A stretch of 64,000 nucleotides of DNA from Rhizoctonia solani (lineage: Eukaryota > Basidiomycota > Agaricomycetes > Cantharellales > Ceratobasidiaceae), in assembly GCF_016906535.1 (NCBI RefSeq), contig NC_057378.1, positions 1 to 64,000 on the forward strand, given 5' to 3'. Made by a program: the position numbers and the translations under genes. Positions within the stretch are counted from its first letter, which is position 1. Every line of letters begins with the position of its first letter. The notes beneath the pieces are model-generated. The model did no database searches, was not told the origin of the DNA, and was given only the letters and a program-made list of their open reading frames with translations. Positions 34,301-46,748 of the stretch are shown here, piece by piece.

Positions 34301-36716
34301 CTACTATCTACAACTGCTGTTTTTTGTTCAGTATACATGTGTGATGACTGATAGCATTACCCGTCCATCATAGGAAGAAACAGGCAAACAAGCAAAGAGC
34401 TAAAAAGAAGGGGAAGCAAATGCAAGAAACCGCCAGTGAAGAACAGGAGGAACAAGATGGGCTAGACTCTGAGGGACAAGTGGAACGCAATGATTGCAAG
34501 AATATTAGGTGGCATGTGAGTCAATTCTAACAATGGGGCGCAACAAGTGTGACAAGTGCTAACCATGTCGAAAAGAATTTTCTCATTGATCAAAAGTTTG
34601 CTGGCATGTTGGCTAAATTGGGAGAGCTGCGCTTCAAAGAAGAGAGCTTAGAGCTTGAGCGCGGCACTCTGACCAACCATATCACTGACAATTGGACTGC
34701 GGAAAATCTTCACCAAATGATATCAACCAGAATGGAATGCGTATACAATCTGGTGATGTGGTTCTGGGATGGTAATCCACTGCCAATGGTTCTTTTAGAG
34801 GATGGTACTGTGGATAAGACAAGAGCTGTTTGGGAGCCTTTACCAAGTGAAAAACCTCGAAAGTTCTTGATTTATGTGGAGTTCCACCAGCATCAAGCGT
34901 TGCTTGCAAAGGCGAGTATCTTTACATCTAGCTAATGATCTCAGACTCCATAACTGATGATTTGAATTTGGTCAGATGTTTACTCTGAAGGGCAGAGGAT
35001 TTGTCTCATATGATGGGTCCATGGCTACCAACCATTGCCAACAATCAGTTGAGAAATTTGCAAATGACCCAAACTGCCGGATTATGATCATCAGCAATGT
35101 TGGCTCAGCTGGGCTAAACTTGGTCCAAGCCTCAGTTGTAATCATTGTGGTATGTGCAAATCATTACTTGAAATACCCTATGATATCTTCTGACATAAGT
35201 AATGACTGGCAGAGCAGCGTTTGGTCAGGGCTTGAACTCAACCAGATCATGGGCCGGGTTGATCGCCCTGGGCAAGAGCGGGATACGGTTGTCTACAATA
35301 TCATGGCACCAGAAGGCATAGACTTGGCGCTCAATGTTTATGCTGACAGTAAGGCACAGCTGTCTGACCATTTTCTAAACTCGCGCAGAACCTTGCAAGA
35401 TGTCTATACCAACATAGCCAACCCTCACTCAGACAGTCAAGATGAGTCTGACTCTGAGGGTAATGATCTGGTAGACTCTGGGCACACAGTAGTAGCCTCA
35501 GAATCTAAAGTAGGAAGCCGCAAGCGCAAAAACAACAGCAGCACAGATACAAAGGATGCCAGCCAAGCTCCAAAGCGCACCAAAGTCAAGACCTCCACGT
35601 CCAACTTGGGGCACAGAACAACACCTGTCACTGCAGCTGACCCTGCACCGGAACAGACCAAAACAGTCACCCCTGATTCTGGTCTGACTGGAAACTCTTT
35701 AAGCGCTATGGTAAGTGTTTGTATGTCAGCTTCTTTTCTGAGCACTAATCAGCATATTCCAGTCATTAATATCAATAGTTAGTGCAATATTGTAGTAAAG
35801 CACAGTGGGTCTTTGATCCTGATCACCTTGCCGTGTAGCCTCATGCTATTGATAACTTGCCAAATAATGGTTAGTCATCTTAGGATATGTTGATCCGCAA
35901 TGTTATTAATTAAGTATGTTCATTGATTTACATAGATTCATGTGTGGATGCTCTCCTTCCCCCCCAAGGGTCTTCTGTACAAAGTGGCACAACAGCACAA
36001 GGTCAAACAAGTAAGTAATTATTGCCTCTTAAACAAGCTATATAAGAAAGAACATATATTGAGAAACTTGCCAAGACATAACCAACTCCCACCGCAATCC
36101 AAACAGTCTTGCCACAATAACAAGTACCCAGCAAAAAGGTAAAGACAAGGTCAAGATAGCCAAGCTTGTTCAGTCATCTGGGGCTCATCAACATGCAAGT
36201 GGGATCTCACAACACGCAAGCAAACAAAAAACAATTGAATGTGAGAACGCTTTTCATACAGACTTGCTGAAAAAATTGACAATGTGATGTCTTGTAGCCT
36301 TAGGATCTATTCAAGCCAAAATACGCTTGGCTTCATCTTCTGTAGATCAGTCTGTCAGAAACGTAGCTGCTAAAGACTGCTCAGCAAAACAGAGCTACAG
36401 TCAACAAGTGACAACCGTTGTGCAAAGCAGAACTAGGGATGATGTCTTACCTCAAGGAATCCCTTCTCTTACAGAGAACAAGTTGTTGGGTTCTGAAAGC
36501 GCTACAGTGGGCCTACCAGACCAAACGGTATCATCAAAGCCTTCAGGTGCACTTCTGGAGCCATTGTCTCAACAACAGGGCCCATCTAGCTCAGCTGTAG
36601 GCCAAGCTCAACTTGCGCCAACTCCCTTGAGTGGAGTTTCTGTGCAAAAAAAGGTGTTCAGTCTGAAGGCTTCACGGCTCTTAGCTAATCGCCACCTTGT
36701 AAATGGCAAGAAGTAA
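31358..36716 (+). CDS. SNF2-family helicase-like protein, 1467 aa, 15 exons
   Basis: Exons 31358-31912, 31968-32235, 32290-32466, 32528-33070, 33130-33389, 33451-33726, 33797-34281, 34374-34515, 34576-34911, 34976-35149, 35213-35710, 35839-35869, 35936-36010, 36076-36240 and 36298-36716 total 1468 codons. SNF2 motifs are in order: NVGLGKTVQ (Walker A, about residue 477), SIVIAPRTLGNQW (Ia), IDEIHNLR (Walker B, about 654), IGATATPL (III), SNVGSAGLNL (V, about 1057) and QIMGRVDRPGQ (VI, about 1083). Known role of the family: ATP-driven remodelling of nucleosomes or DNA-protein complexes. Exon 1 codes a separate N-terminal domain shared with the fragment beside the telomere. The tail past residue 1150 is basic and disordered. 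Intron 9 begins with GC. It sits inside nested repeats, so it may be a subtelomeric or mobile-element helicase rather than a housekeeping remodeller. Confidence 0.75.
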
Positions 36717-36828
36717 TTCTACTGCCATTTATTGTCTATCTTCCTAACCGCTTCCCTGCCATGTTTTACAAGCTTGTATATTACTGTTGACTATGCTATT
36801 CTATCACAACTTATAAACTGGGTATGTT

Positions 36829-37000
36829 TCCATAAGGATTTCTTCTAAATTTGTTGTCCTAAACTGGTCCGTTGGGACAGGACGGATCTGGCCTGCACAG
36901 GGGAAGCTGTGCTAGGCTCTGCCAGAGCATGGACCTCATGTATCACCTTTCCATAAGGAACAGTCCATGTAAAATAGACTTTATTACTAAAATCATAATA
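36829..37000. repeat. Inverted copy of the 27940 short element
   Basis: See 27940-28110: same motifs (CCATAAGGA, TCCGTTGGGACAGGACGGAT, TGGACCTCATGTAT, ATGTAAAATAGACTTTATT) in opposite orientation. Confidence 0.6.
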
Positions 37001-37014
37001 CAGTTGACTGCCAC

Positions 37015-37580
37015 TGGGTGACTACCAGTAAGCAAGCCAATGGTTGACTACCTGTAAGGTAGAAACTGGCATCTGGAGCGTCATTTAGCCATCTGGACGT
37101 TCCAGACTCTCCGGATGCAAATAAAGACCCTAGCCAAAAGTCAAATTTGTTAGCATCCGCCCCAACAGCCGCCAAGGACCCCCTTCCAGACTTCTGGAAG
37201 TGAGGTCAGACAACTAAGTCTGGAAGGGGGGGGTCACCCCCCCTTCCAGACATGCAAGTGAGTCTAAATTATTCTAAACTGCTCAGGGTCCAGTCTTGGC
37301 AGCCATTTTGTATGCAGACCACAATTTGTACGTACCACAAACACATTGTAACACATGCATGCAACGCACAAAAATACAATAAAATGTTGACCTTTGTAAT
37401 AATGGTCTCTGGCGTCCTCAAAAATGAGGTGGTCATGTAAACGCAACCGTTGTTCCAAGGTCCCCTGTTTCCGTGGCCCCATATACCTTGCAAGGACCTC
37501 ATCCGCGCACAAGTAGTGGGGCCAAACACGCCAGACATGTCACAGGCTACTGATTTTTATTTCTTTATATACTCATATAT
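37015..37580. mobile_element. Diverged TIR-element end with long perfect hairpin
   Basis: TGGGTGACTACCAGTAAGC at 37015 matches the element family's terminus and is repeated imperfectly about 25 bases later (37042). Inside, 37218-37251 is a hairpin of GTCTGGAAG plus a G run against its complement (15-bp stem, about 4-base loop). Confidence 0.5.
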
Positions 37581-37585
37581 GACAT

Positions 37586-38200
37586 TGGGTGACTACCCGT
37601 AAGGCAAAATCGGCAATCTAGAACAAAATTTAGAAGTCAGAGCGGTCTAGATTCTTCGGATGTAAATAGAGACCCTGGTAACAAATCCAATTACGTTGCA
37701 TCCGCCGGAAGTGACTTTGGCCTGCAAGTCTAAATTCTAAATCATGAGGATTGTCATTGAAATCTAGAGAGGGGGGGTACCCCCTTTCTGGACTTCATAA
37801 TGCGTTCTAAATGGCTCAGGGTCCACATCTTATACCTACGTGCAAATGTGTGAGTGTGATAAATGAGACTCAATGTGCGCATACATGCTCTGGGGGGCTG
37901 CCTGGAGCTTGCAGGGCCTCTTCCAAAGGCCGCCGACGCCAACGCGTGCCTGATCGAGCTGGAACAAAGTAAATATAAGTCGCCCGATCCCTTCCACCAA
38001 TAGTCCCATGCGATCACCGCGCCAGACAAGGCTCTGGTTGCAGGTTTGGGCGTGTAAGATAACGACGGCTAGGCTTCTGATCCTATCACAAATTGTGGTA
38101 CCAAGGTAGTAGAGCTGCTAAGGCCAATTTATATTCTACACAAATTGTGAGTTTGATTCTGAAATAATCATCACTATTTACAAAGTTTTATCTCAGGGCA
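37586..38200. mobile_element. TIR-element end, inverted copy of 29990-30500
   Basis: It starts TGGGTGACTACCCGTAAGGC and runs over about 550 bases matching the right half of the 29571 element in opposite orientation, including GGATGTAAATA, GTTGCATCCG and TCTAGAGAGGG blocks. This pair forms a ~0.55-kb inverted repeat around the SNF2 gene. Confidence 0.6.
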
Positions 38201-38217
38201 AGTTACAACACCATTGT

Positions 38218-38451
38218 GTGAAGGAAATTTATGAACAAAGCAATAAACAAAAGGATACTACACCAAAGATTACAAGTATGGAGCATATTCAAACAGCTCT
38301 CAAGCAAATGAAAGAGGAGCTTAACCTTAATTTGAGTTTAGATTCAAGCATACAAGTCCCTTTGGAAGTTCAAGACATGGCACTTCTGTCCAGTTCAAAT
38401 AGAAATAGTCACAATGATATAGCCACAAGCCAAAAAGAGTTTATTCATTGA
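38218..38451 (+). CDS. Short hypothetical frame, 77 aa
   Basis: A Lys/Gln/Ser-rich single frame (KEIYEQSNKQKDTTPK; EHIQTALKQMKEELNLNLSLD). No domain. It lies next to a decayed transposon coding remnant and may be part of that element. Confidence 0.25.
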   Translation: MKEIYEQSNKQKDTTPKITSMEHIQTALKQMKEELNLNLSLDSSIQVPLEVQDMALLSSSNRNSHNDIATSQKEFIH

Positions 38452-38599
38452 CCAACATGGTTGTCTTGTTTGTTGAATGATCCTGCAACAAATGTACATC
38501 CATTTAATGATAATGTCTATCAATGCAACATTGAATGAATCTCATGTCAACAGATGTTCCTTTTCTGCTTATGTTTGCATGAAGCTCCTGTCTTAGCCC

Positions 38600-39083
38600 T
38601 GGAGGATTGCACTCAGAGGAGCCTTTGTATGGCTTCTGAATTCAGCACAACTGGATCTACAAACATGCACTATAGGAAGCAACTATACATCCTATGATAT
38701 GCGCTGCTGTGCTGACTGTATCCATCCCGCTTTGAGCAACAGTTCATTCTAGTGGAAGCTTCTGGTACCAACAGCAACCACCCATTCTACTATGCCCAAG
38801 TTTTGGAATATTTCATGCAAAGTCTGCATGAGTGTTCAGCTACCATTTCAAAGATTGGAGTTCTTATGGTGTGTTGGTTGGCATATGACACATCCTGCTG
38901 TTTGGGGTGGAAGGCTAAGCAACTTGAACGCCTTTCATACTACCTTGACAACCCAGACAACACAGAGAGTTAACCTCTGTTTGACTTTATTTCTCCTTCC
39001 AAGTGGTTTGAGAGTACACCTTATTCCTGCATTGGGTCAGGAACAACCTATGAGTACCTATACAGAGAGTCAAAATGGCACAA
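38600..39083 (+). pseudogene. Remnant of a large transposon ORF (Plavaka/CACTA-like C-terminal block)
   Basis: In two frames, degraded pieces read HPFYYAQVLEYF, GWKAKQLERLSYYLDN and then GLRVHLIPALGQ, with stops and frameshifts between. The order 'F.YAQVL..F ... W..R ... GWKAKRLER ... (I)RGVHLIPAF' is a conserved block in large basidiomycete transposon-associated proteins of the Plavaka/KDZ type; this rests on pattern memory, not a search. It is truncated at 39084 by another TIR element. Confidence 0.4.
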
Positions 39084-40496
39084 TGGGTGACTCCCCGTAA
39101 GGCAAAATTTAGTATTTAGAACGCAATCTAGAACTGGGGGCGTTCTAGAATGCTCGGATGTAAATATAAGACCCTTGAAGCATGTGAAATACCGTTGCAT
39201 CCGCCGGTGCCGTTGCTCAGAGGAATTCTAAATTCTAGATTGCATCGGCATTTAGAGAGAGGGTGACCCCCTTTCTAAACGTTTAGATACATTTTAAAAT
39301 AGTTTGCAACTGTATTGGTGTCTGCTGAGTGCGCGCATACACTTGAGGTGACTGCACTCATATCCTGAACAGTACATAAACACAGAATATATGCTATTCA
39401 GCGGCCTAATGCACATTGCAAGCGGAATTCTATAGCTATCAGATAACTGCAAGACCTGTACCAAATTGTTGTTGTATTGCCATCCATGTTCAACGTACCT
39501 ATTAGGCGTCACTTGGTTCACATCCATATCAACCATGGCACAACCGTAGTAAAACAATGTAAAAGTTCAAACACTGCCAGCTACCCAAGGCGGGTTGCTC
39601 CTGTTGCTGCTGGCTCATGGTCCAAGCGCATGCAACATAGCGTGAGCAATGCCTAAAGCTGCCAGAACGTTTTTGAGCATGGTACAGTTCCGCGCATATA
39701 AACTCTGAGGGCCGCAAGACAACCCACATCTAAGTATTTGCACTTCTTCATTGATATTGGTTCATCTATCTATACATTTATCTATCATGCCTCCTAAACC
39801 AAAGCCAAAACCCAATAAACCCCCCAAGTCAGCCGATCCAACTCCCCAACTTGATCAACCCAAACGCAAACGTCTTACCCTACAACTACACAAGCCTGTT
39901 TCCCAAATCACGTCTACGCCCATAGTTGTGATGTAGCCGCGGTTATCTCAACTATGATATAGGGCCTGCCAAGATGAGGCAACGCGCGGTTCTGGCTGTA
40001 GATTCGCGCGAGTAAGAAAACGGCAACTCGGGTTCCTGACCCTACTTTGGAGGGTTGTACCTAGAAGATACAGAGCCCCTAAGGCAGCGGCGATACGTAG
40101 TTGTTGCCTGCGACGAATTGAAGGGCATCTTCATCATCAAGTATAAGTGAGTATATGAAATCGAGGTGATCCTCAAGTATTTCCATGACTTTTGGGGTGT
40201 TTGCCTCACCCCCGCCCTGTTTAAATACAGCATATAGAGGCTTTGTATCCATTTCCACAACTGTATGTACAGGTCTTTTTGATTAAATTCTATTTCAAAA
40301 GCTCTCAAATCCGGTCGCTTGAATTTTTATAAATTTAGAAACTGATCGCGCAATTCCGCGATCATTGGCCTTACGGAGGGACATAGTCACGGGGTCCTAC
40401 TTGGCTGTTGGCACGGAGTCGGTCCGTATCCGACGGACCGATGATCAAGCGATTTAGAGATTCTAAATCGTGCTCTTGCTTACGGGAAGTCACCCA
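39084..40496. mobile_element. TIR element, 1.41 kb
   Basis: The left end TGGGTGACTCCCCGTAAGGC and the right end (reverse complement TGGGTGACTTCCCGTAAGC) pair as terminal inverted repeats. The right subterminal 85 bases (TCTAAATCGCTTGATCATCGG and onward, inverted) match the left end of the 29571 element with mostly C/T differences. It carries a TATA-like CATATAAACTC (39697) and a truncated basic frame starting at 39787. Confidence 0.55.
39787..39936 (+). CDS. Truncated Lys/Pro-rich first exon inside a TIR element
   Basis: The frame starts MPPKPKPKPNKPPKS and stops after about 49 codons. A TATA-like box and initiator region lie about 85 bases upstream. It looks like the first exon of a gene whose remainder was lost in the deletion that made the element non-autonomous. 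Confidence 0.3.
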   Translation: MPPKPKPKPNKPPKSADPTPQLDQPKRKRLTLQLHKPVSQITSTPIVVM

Positions 40497-40615
40497 ATAT
40501 ATCAATGAGAAAGGTGACTGGAATTATTGGTATGTAATGAGGTACAATCTTACTCTTATATTTTTAAACTCTTGGTTGCAAGTCTAAATTACATTATAGG
40601 TTTGTTGACAGAGAT

Positions 40616-40906
40616 ATGATGATATACCATGGCAAAGCTATTGGGCATCACAATGGTAGGCTGGAGGGAAACATGCCTACAAACAAATCAGAGGATAATT
40701 CCAATCAGCAAATAGTATTATCAGATGAGGATGCAACCAACACCAACACTAACACCAACACCAATGTGAACAATGCTACAAACAAAAAAACTGTCAAAAT
40801 TGAATTAGAAGAGGATGTTTTGGGAGATGAACCATCTGAACAGGATTGGGAGAGTGAGGGATTCAAAAGTGAAGAAGATATGGGACCTGTACAGTATGAC
40901 TATTGA
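40616..40906 (+). CDS. Short acidic hypothetical protein, 96 aa
   Basis: A single frame with an Asn/Thr repeat (TNTNTNTNTNVNN, from an ACCAAC microsatellite) and an acidic tail (ELEEDVLGDEPSEQDWESEG). A start at 40619 or 40673 is equally possible. No domain. It adjoins the right end of the 39084 element. Confidence 0.3.
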   Translation: MMIYHGKAIGHHNGRLEGNMPTNKSEDNSNQQIVLSDEDATNTNTNTNTNVNNATNKKTVKIELEEDVLGDEPSEQDWESEGFKSEEDMGPVQYDY

Positions 40907-43900
40907 ATAAGCATTTGTTTCTAGCATGTCATATGTACATAACAGTAGTAACATTCTATTCCCTTACATGATAGCCTGGAATCTACATTGTACTGTGGCA
41001 TGGTGGACATTGTGCATCTATACCTTGGTAGCCAATTAATGCCATGTCAACCTTCTATAGGTCTGTCAAACTCTTATAGCCCTGACAGAATGTACACATA
41101 GTATCAGCCACCCTTGAGAAGGCATGCACAACTGCCAAACACCTCATAATCAACGCAATATAGATAATAACTACATGGTGTTGCAAGGTGTTATCCAATT
41201 TCCTGATGCTATTGATCTGGAACTCTACTAAAACTAGAGCATCAGCTCTATGGTTGGATTTACAAGAAGGAGCACAATGGACTTTGCTTGAATGGTTATC
41301 TTACTTGTAAAAAGGCCTGTCAACTTGCAGGAGAGCTGGATACTGAACAGTCAATTTCACACAGCTACACCATGGTCATAGTACATTAAGTTTTTAACCT
41401 GCTTGATCCCCACATAGACCACCCTCATTCCACATTCTTGTCTTCCACCTTGCTGTTATAGATAGGGAAAATAAGCAGCAATTGAATGTACTCTAAAAGG
41501 AAAGTAAGATACTAAAAGAGGGAGAAAGATAAAAATGGTAGCTGGTTAACTATAAAAGGTAATAATCTTATCAAGAAATAATAGAAGAAGTCTAAAGCTA
41601 AGGGGTAAGAGTATTAAGGTTACTAATTAACTTGCTAAGGGAACAAGGTACTTATCATCAGGGTGACCTCTACCAATAACTAGTAATAGGAGTATTACTA
41701 AGTAGTAGGCAATGCAAGGTACAAGTAGAGTAGTGTATAACCTAAATATTAGTCTCTGGAGCTCATTGTAATTTTATTGAGATCTATGCTAATTTATTTC
41801 CCTGTCTCCAATGGCTGACAAGGGGGTAAGGATGTTTTAGAAGCACCAAATACTAAGTATACTGCCAGGAAGTTTTAGCAGGGTTGCAACCAAGCTATTT
41901 CTAGGTTCCTGTTAAGAGTTGTGTAAGTACAGGAGTAAGAATGAATTACTATATACAAAATGTATATGGGAATAACCAAGAACTAGTATTAAGAATCAGA
42001 ATATATGCAGAATATATGCACAATATAGGCTAGGTTATCAGGAATAACAACTCCTAACAAATAGTCTAGCAACTATCAAGTGCAGGTGGTTGGTTATGTA
42101 TAGTACCTTAGACTAATGTTACTTAAGCCTAAGTGACTAAGGGTATGTATACTTAAGGTCTCTGGGATAGTACATTAAGTAAGAGGGTTACCTGACTAAT
42201 GTACAGGATTTATAGGATTTGCCTAATAAGTATAGGACTTATATATGCTTAAGTAAGACTTAAGACTTATGGGGCTTACCTAAAATAGATCTAGGATTTA
42301 TGAGATATTGTAGATAAAGCTATCTACAATATGGGGGGTATGGTGGATTGAAACACTATCATTCAATCACAACAATCCTTACAGTATCATTGCACTATAC
42401 TCAATGTTGAACTCAACAACTGTGACAGTCAAGGGGCACAGGGTTGCAGTAAGTACACTAATAGGTGACCCTGTGTCTGTTGGGACTGGCCTATGGTCTT
42501 AATGTGCCGAATAACCTCCATGCTATTTACAGTGAGTCAATCACTAAAGTAAATGTGCAGATAAGCTGTTAAAGGCTTGTGTGTATATGTCAATATATAA
42601 GAGTAAAAGTGGGATGCATCAGAAGCGTCTTCACAGGGTCCTTTAATACCCTGAGAAGGCACACAAACAAGTATATACATGATTGATACCAAGAGGGGGT
42701 ACAGGAGGTACATGTGGCAACTGAAACACTTGAGGGAGCCAATACTTTGGTACATAGTAAACAAACAACAAATCCTAATATTTGCCCCAAGGCAATGTTT
42801 GCCCCAAGGCAGTATTACCTGTGTGGGTCCTTAGATGTCCCAAGGCTAAGTGTTTCATCCTTGGAGTAAACAGTCCCAAAGGTAGGATACTGCTGCATTG
42901 GGTGCTTACAGTAAATGGGGCATAACTCTGCCAAATGTTATCCGTTTTGGGAGTTTGACCCAGCGTTCTGGAGCGCACCAACAGGCACACCTAAGCGCAA
43001 GCGATTTGGCAGTGTGGGATGCCCGGGTGATGGAGAAAAGGCACATTTAGTGCGTTGGCGCTTAAGGGCTGATTAAGCGCTGGAGCACTTGCCTATGCAA
43101 CAGGGGGGACCCTGAATATTTCTGTGTGTAGCCACAAGATAGAATCTTGAATAATAAATACTACAAACAAGAGAAATATTACTTGTTACTGTTTATCTAC
43201 TCATCTGAATTTATATATATCTAAATGAGTGAGAAAACAGCCTATATGCAAAAGGCATTGCATATTGAGGGTATTCCTGAGGTTCATAGGTTTTGTAAAG
43301 GTCACTATTGGGTAGAGGGACCTTGAAAACCTCAGTTTGCATCTTTATCTCACTTGTTTACTGTAAGATTACTAGTGTAATTAATAAAATAAGTACAGAT
43401 TAATGAAGAAATGTCATATCCATAACAGTTCCCTGTATAGTTTGGGACTGTCCTAGAGGCTGCATGCACCAAACTTTGGAACTTTGAGGCTGCTTTAATA
43501 TGTATGATACTTAGAGAAATCAATAGAAGATGTCTTCAGAGTCACACTAGGCTGAGAGAGGATGTAAAACTGAGATGCATTCAAAAAGGCCAGTTCAAGG
43601 GGCTACTTATACCCTTAGAGGCCTGTGATTACTATATACAGTAGAGTAAGGTACATGACAAGATGAATGGAGCTGAGATGTTAAGTGAGAGCCTGTCTCA
43701 TAAAGCCATGCCTTATAAGAGTTAGCCTCCAGTTCTAAAAATATCCTTTCCCCATAAAGACACTTTAGGGAAAGGCTGAAACAAGCTGTGCTCTTAATGA
43801 GGCCCATACCTTCCTCTTAGCTACTCAGGTTAGTAGCTTGTGGAAAGCAGAGTGCTTACTTAAGAACAGCCCTTCAGCCAAACCTAAGTTATTAAGTCTT

Positions 43901-44690
43901 TCCTCCAAAGGACTGTTTCTGCCTTAATACTTCAAGTATTTACATGATTAAAAATAGTAGAAAATATGGGAGAAATCAAGGAGTCTTTCTATGTGCTTTA
44001 CAAATAACTGTCTACACCATCTCAAAACTAAATTGTGTTTGCTTATTTCTTCTTCTTTACTTTGCAGTCCTTTACTATTATTTCCTATTCCATAACAGGA
44101 CTACATAAGGAGGTGAGGCATACAACTCTTTCTTGCCTGCTCCCACTATATAGGATTGCTAATTAACCTCCTGGAGCCGCTATGAAAGAGACCCAAGGGC
44201 CATCCAAAATAATTAGAATAGTGACCCAGCTACTTTACACATGTGCATATGTCCAAACTGTCATGACCCGTGCCTTTGCTGGCATGTCTCCTGACCAAGC
44301 CACCTACTAATAGGATATTCCACAGTCTTTAGAAGGCTGCATTTGCTCACATATATGCAGTCAGAACTGTCATTACTCTAAGCACTCATGACTTAGAGAC
44401 TGACAGTCCACCAGGGTCACATGACCCCCCCTACAGTCCTTCATCAAATACTATAAAACTACTACGGATCTGAGGTGGGGGGGGATGACATAATCTCTTC
44501 TATAATAATATATTATTCAGACCTTGCCAAGGGCCTTAACATTGGCCTGCAGCTAGGGGGCAGGGGGAGTGCAACATCCCCAGCAACATATATTATTCAT
44601 ATATCACTGTGCATCACATATACTATATATCTTTGACAATGGATATATGGTCACAACCCTTGCAGATATGGGTTATGACACAAACTAGGG
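40907..44690. other. AT-rich, gene-free repeat-decay region
   Basis: No frame has convincing coding structure. Composition is strongly AT- and purine-biased, with many TAAG/CTTA words (41470-42340) and few CpG, as expected for old repeats that lost C to T. A GC-richer island at 42950-43110 with GCGCTTAAGGGCTGATTAAGCGC resembles the LTR interior at 58965-58990 and may be an LTR fragment. Confidence 0.5.
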
Positions 44691-44924
44691 GGGATATGCC
44701 TTGAAACACTGTATAAGGTTAAAATACTGAAAATAAAAATGTGTATTTAAGTACAAATTGAACTGAAATCAAGGCCAATATATGCTAACTTTAAATATCA
44801 ATTCTCCATTGGTCTGATTTGTACAGAGGAAAGCATACCAACATTGTAGTTCTCAGGCCAAATTATACTAGAAAAAGATGTCTATTACTGATATACTGAT
44901 TTTCAAGATCTTATCACACCATAG

Positions 44925-45360
44925 TGAAATAGATAATTTAGACATATGTACCCCTTATTGACAATAGTAACTAGTGGAAAATAGGGTAATTTTATCTACT
45001 CTATCCAGATATGGGAGTGAAAGTTACTACATTTAAAAACTGGCTGTGCTATAGGACATTTTATACCTTACTTCCTTATTGTGCTTGCAAATATACATGT
45101 CAATCTATGCAAACTAGGCTTACTATCATTTCTAAAAATTGTGGTATTTTTTGTACCATATATTTATATGTAGGAGCAGTGCTTACAGAGCATAGGACAA
45201 GTACTAGGAATAAGCATGGAAGTGCCAGCATTTAGTAATTACAAATAAGCACCAAAGGTTGGCAGGGTGCACCAATGCCAATATCTTGGTGGTAAATAGG
45301 TATATTAGCATGGGGACAATTACCACTATGTTGGCTATGCTGGCATCTCACCTCCTGAAA
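44925..45360 (+). repeat. Dispersed repeat, copy a (decayed)
   Basis: About 400 bases match 57926-58330 in the same orientation (ATAATTTAGACATATG ... ATATATACATGT ... TTTATATGTAGGA ... GTGCCAGCA ... GCACCAAAGG). Where the copies differ, this copy often has T or A where the other has C or G (GCACCAAAGG versus GCGCCAAAGG). Confidence 0.7.
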
Positions 45361-45599
45361 GCAGTTGTCTGATTCTGAGCCAAACTGATGGAGAAACTAA
45401 TGATTTAAGTTTCTGGTGCTTTCTATGAGTTCCTAACATGCCCAAAGGCAATTCTTAGCATTCAGACTAATGGATTTTAGTCATAAATGTACTAGAACAT
45501 TCTATAAATAACTCTAGGCCTCTCTCACTGGGACTTATTGTCCTTAAATGGTCTTGGCAAGGTTCCTATGTATCAAATAGTTCAGAGGGTACCTCTCAT

Positions 45600-46010
45600 G
45601 TAACTTCCCTTTTTGTACATCATGTATATAGTTATTTGTGCTCCCTTTGGGGTATATAAAGCCCCTGAGGGAGACTCTTGAATGCATCCCATCTTTCACC
45701 CACTTTCATCAACTTTTATCCCTCTTGTAAACCTAAAGACCATTAGATCTTCTCTTCTCTTAGTTCAGAGTGCTTTATTTTACTTTCTTAGCCTCTTTAG
45801 CTCACTTAGCTTAGCCTGTAGAGTATTGTGGCACATATGGCTTTCAGTAAGGTCCTAACAGACACTGGGTGGCTTGGAAAGGCTTTAGTGTAACCCTGCA
45901 CCACTTGAGTAACTCAGTGGGGAGAGTTTAAGGCATTGAAAGCAGCATATCCACTCTAGTTAAGTGCAATATTGGTCAAACAAATTGCTGATAAATTCAG
46001 ATAGATAACA
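45600..46010 (+). repeat. Possible LTR remnant with TATA box
   Basis: GGGTATATAAAGCCCCTGAGGGAGACTC (positions 45650-45677) has the layout of a retrotransposon promoter, followed by a CT-rich leader. No matching second LTR is seen, so this would be a solo or partial LTR. Ends not resolved. Confidence 0.35.
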
Positions 46011-46748
46011 GTAAGTGACTGAGACTCATTATTATATTTCATGCTATAGGTATTGGTACCACCAACCACCTGCATCTGCAAGTATTTGCTAGATTACTTG
46101 TTACTTGTTGAGTGTAGGGCTCACCCTGATTAATAATATTGTCTACCTTTATATAGCTGACTTCTTACCATTTATATCCATATATACTTAATCTACCCAT
46201 TGCTTTACTATATTCTGTATATCATTAGATAGTCCAAATGCCCTATTCTTTAACAGTCATCATGCTATCATTTTACATGGTGTGGTGAGTGTGATTGGTA
46301 CATTGTATGCAACTCTGTGTGGGAGGGGTGGCAAGTGGTCATTTGAGTCCTACTTTATAATGGGTGGTATGATAGCATACAATGCATGCAGCTCTGTATG
46401 GGTGGGATGGTAGGTGGTCATGTGACTCACCCTTACTTTGAGGCAAGTGATATAGTTGCATACAATGTATGCAGCTTTGTTTGAGAGGGATGATACCTGT
46501 AAGTTGATACTCTCTAGCTTATTGATACATGGTATATTCTGTTACATTCTTTGATCATGTTATCATGCTTTTATGTTCTTATTGCTGTTACATGGTGTGG
46601 TGGGAATGGTTGTGTAAATGTTGTTGTTATTGTTATTGTTATTGTTATTGTTGTTGTTGTTGTTGTTGTTTTATACAACTTTGGGTTGGCAGGGTGTATA
46701 TAGTCATGTGACTTACCATAGTTCTACAGAGGGTGGTATGATAGTGTA

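Noticed and set aside
40907..46260. Search for tRNA or rRNA genes in the AT-rich region
   Set aside because: No cloverleaf with A and B boxes or rRNA-like GC-rich segment was recognised by eye.
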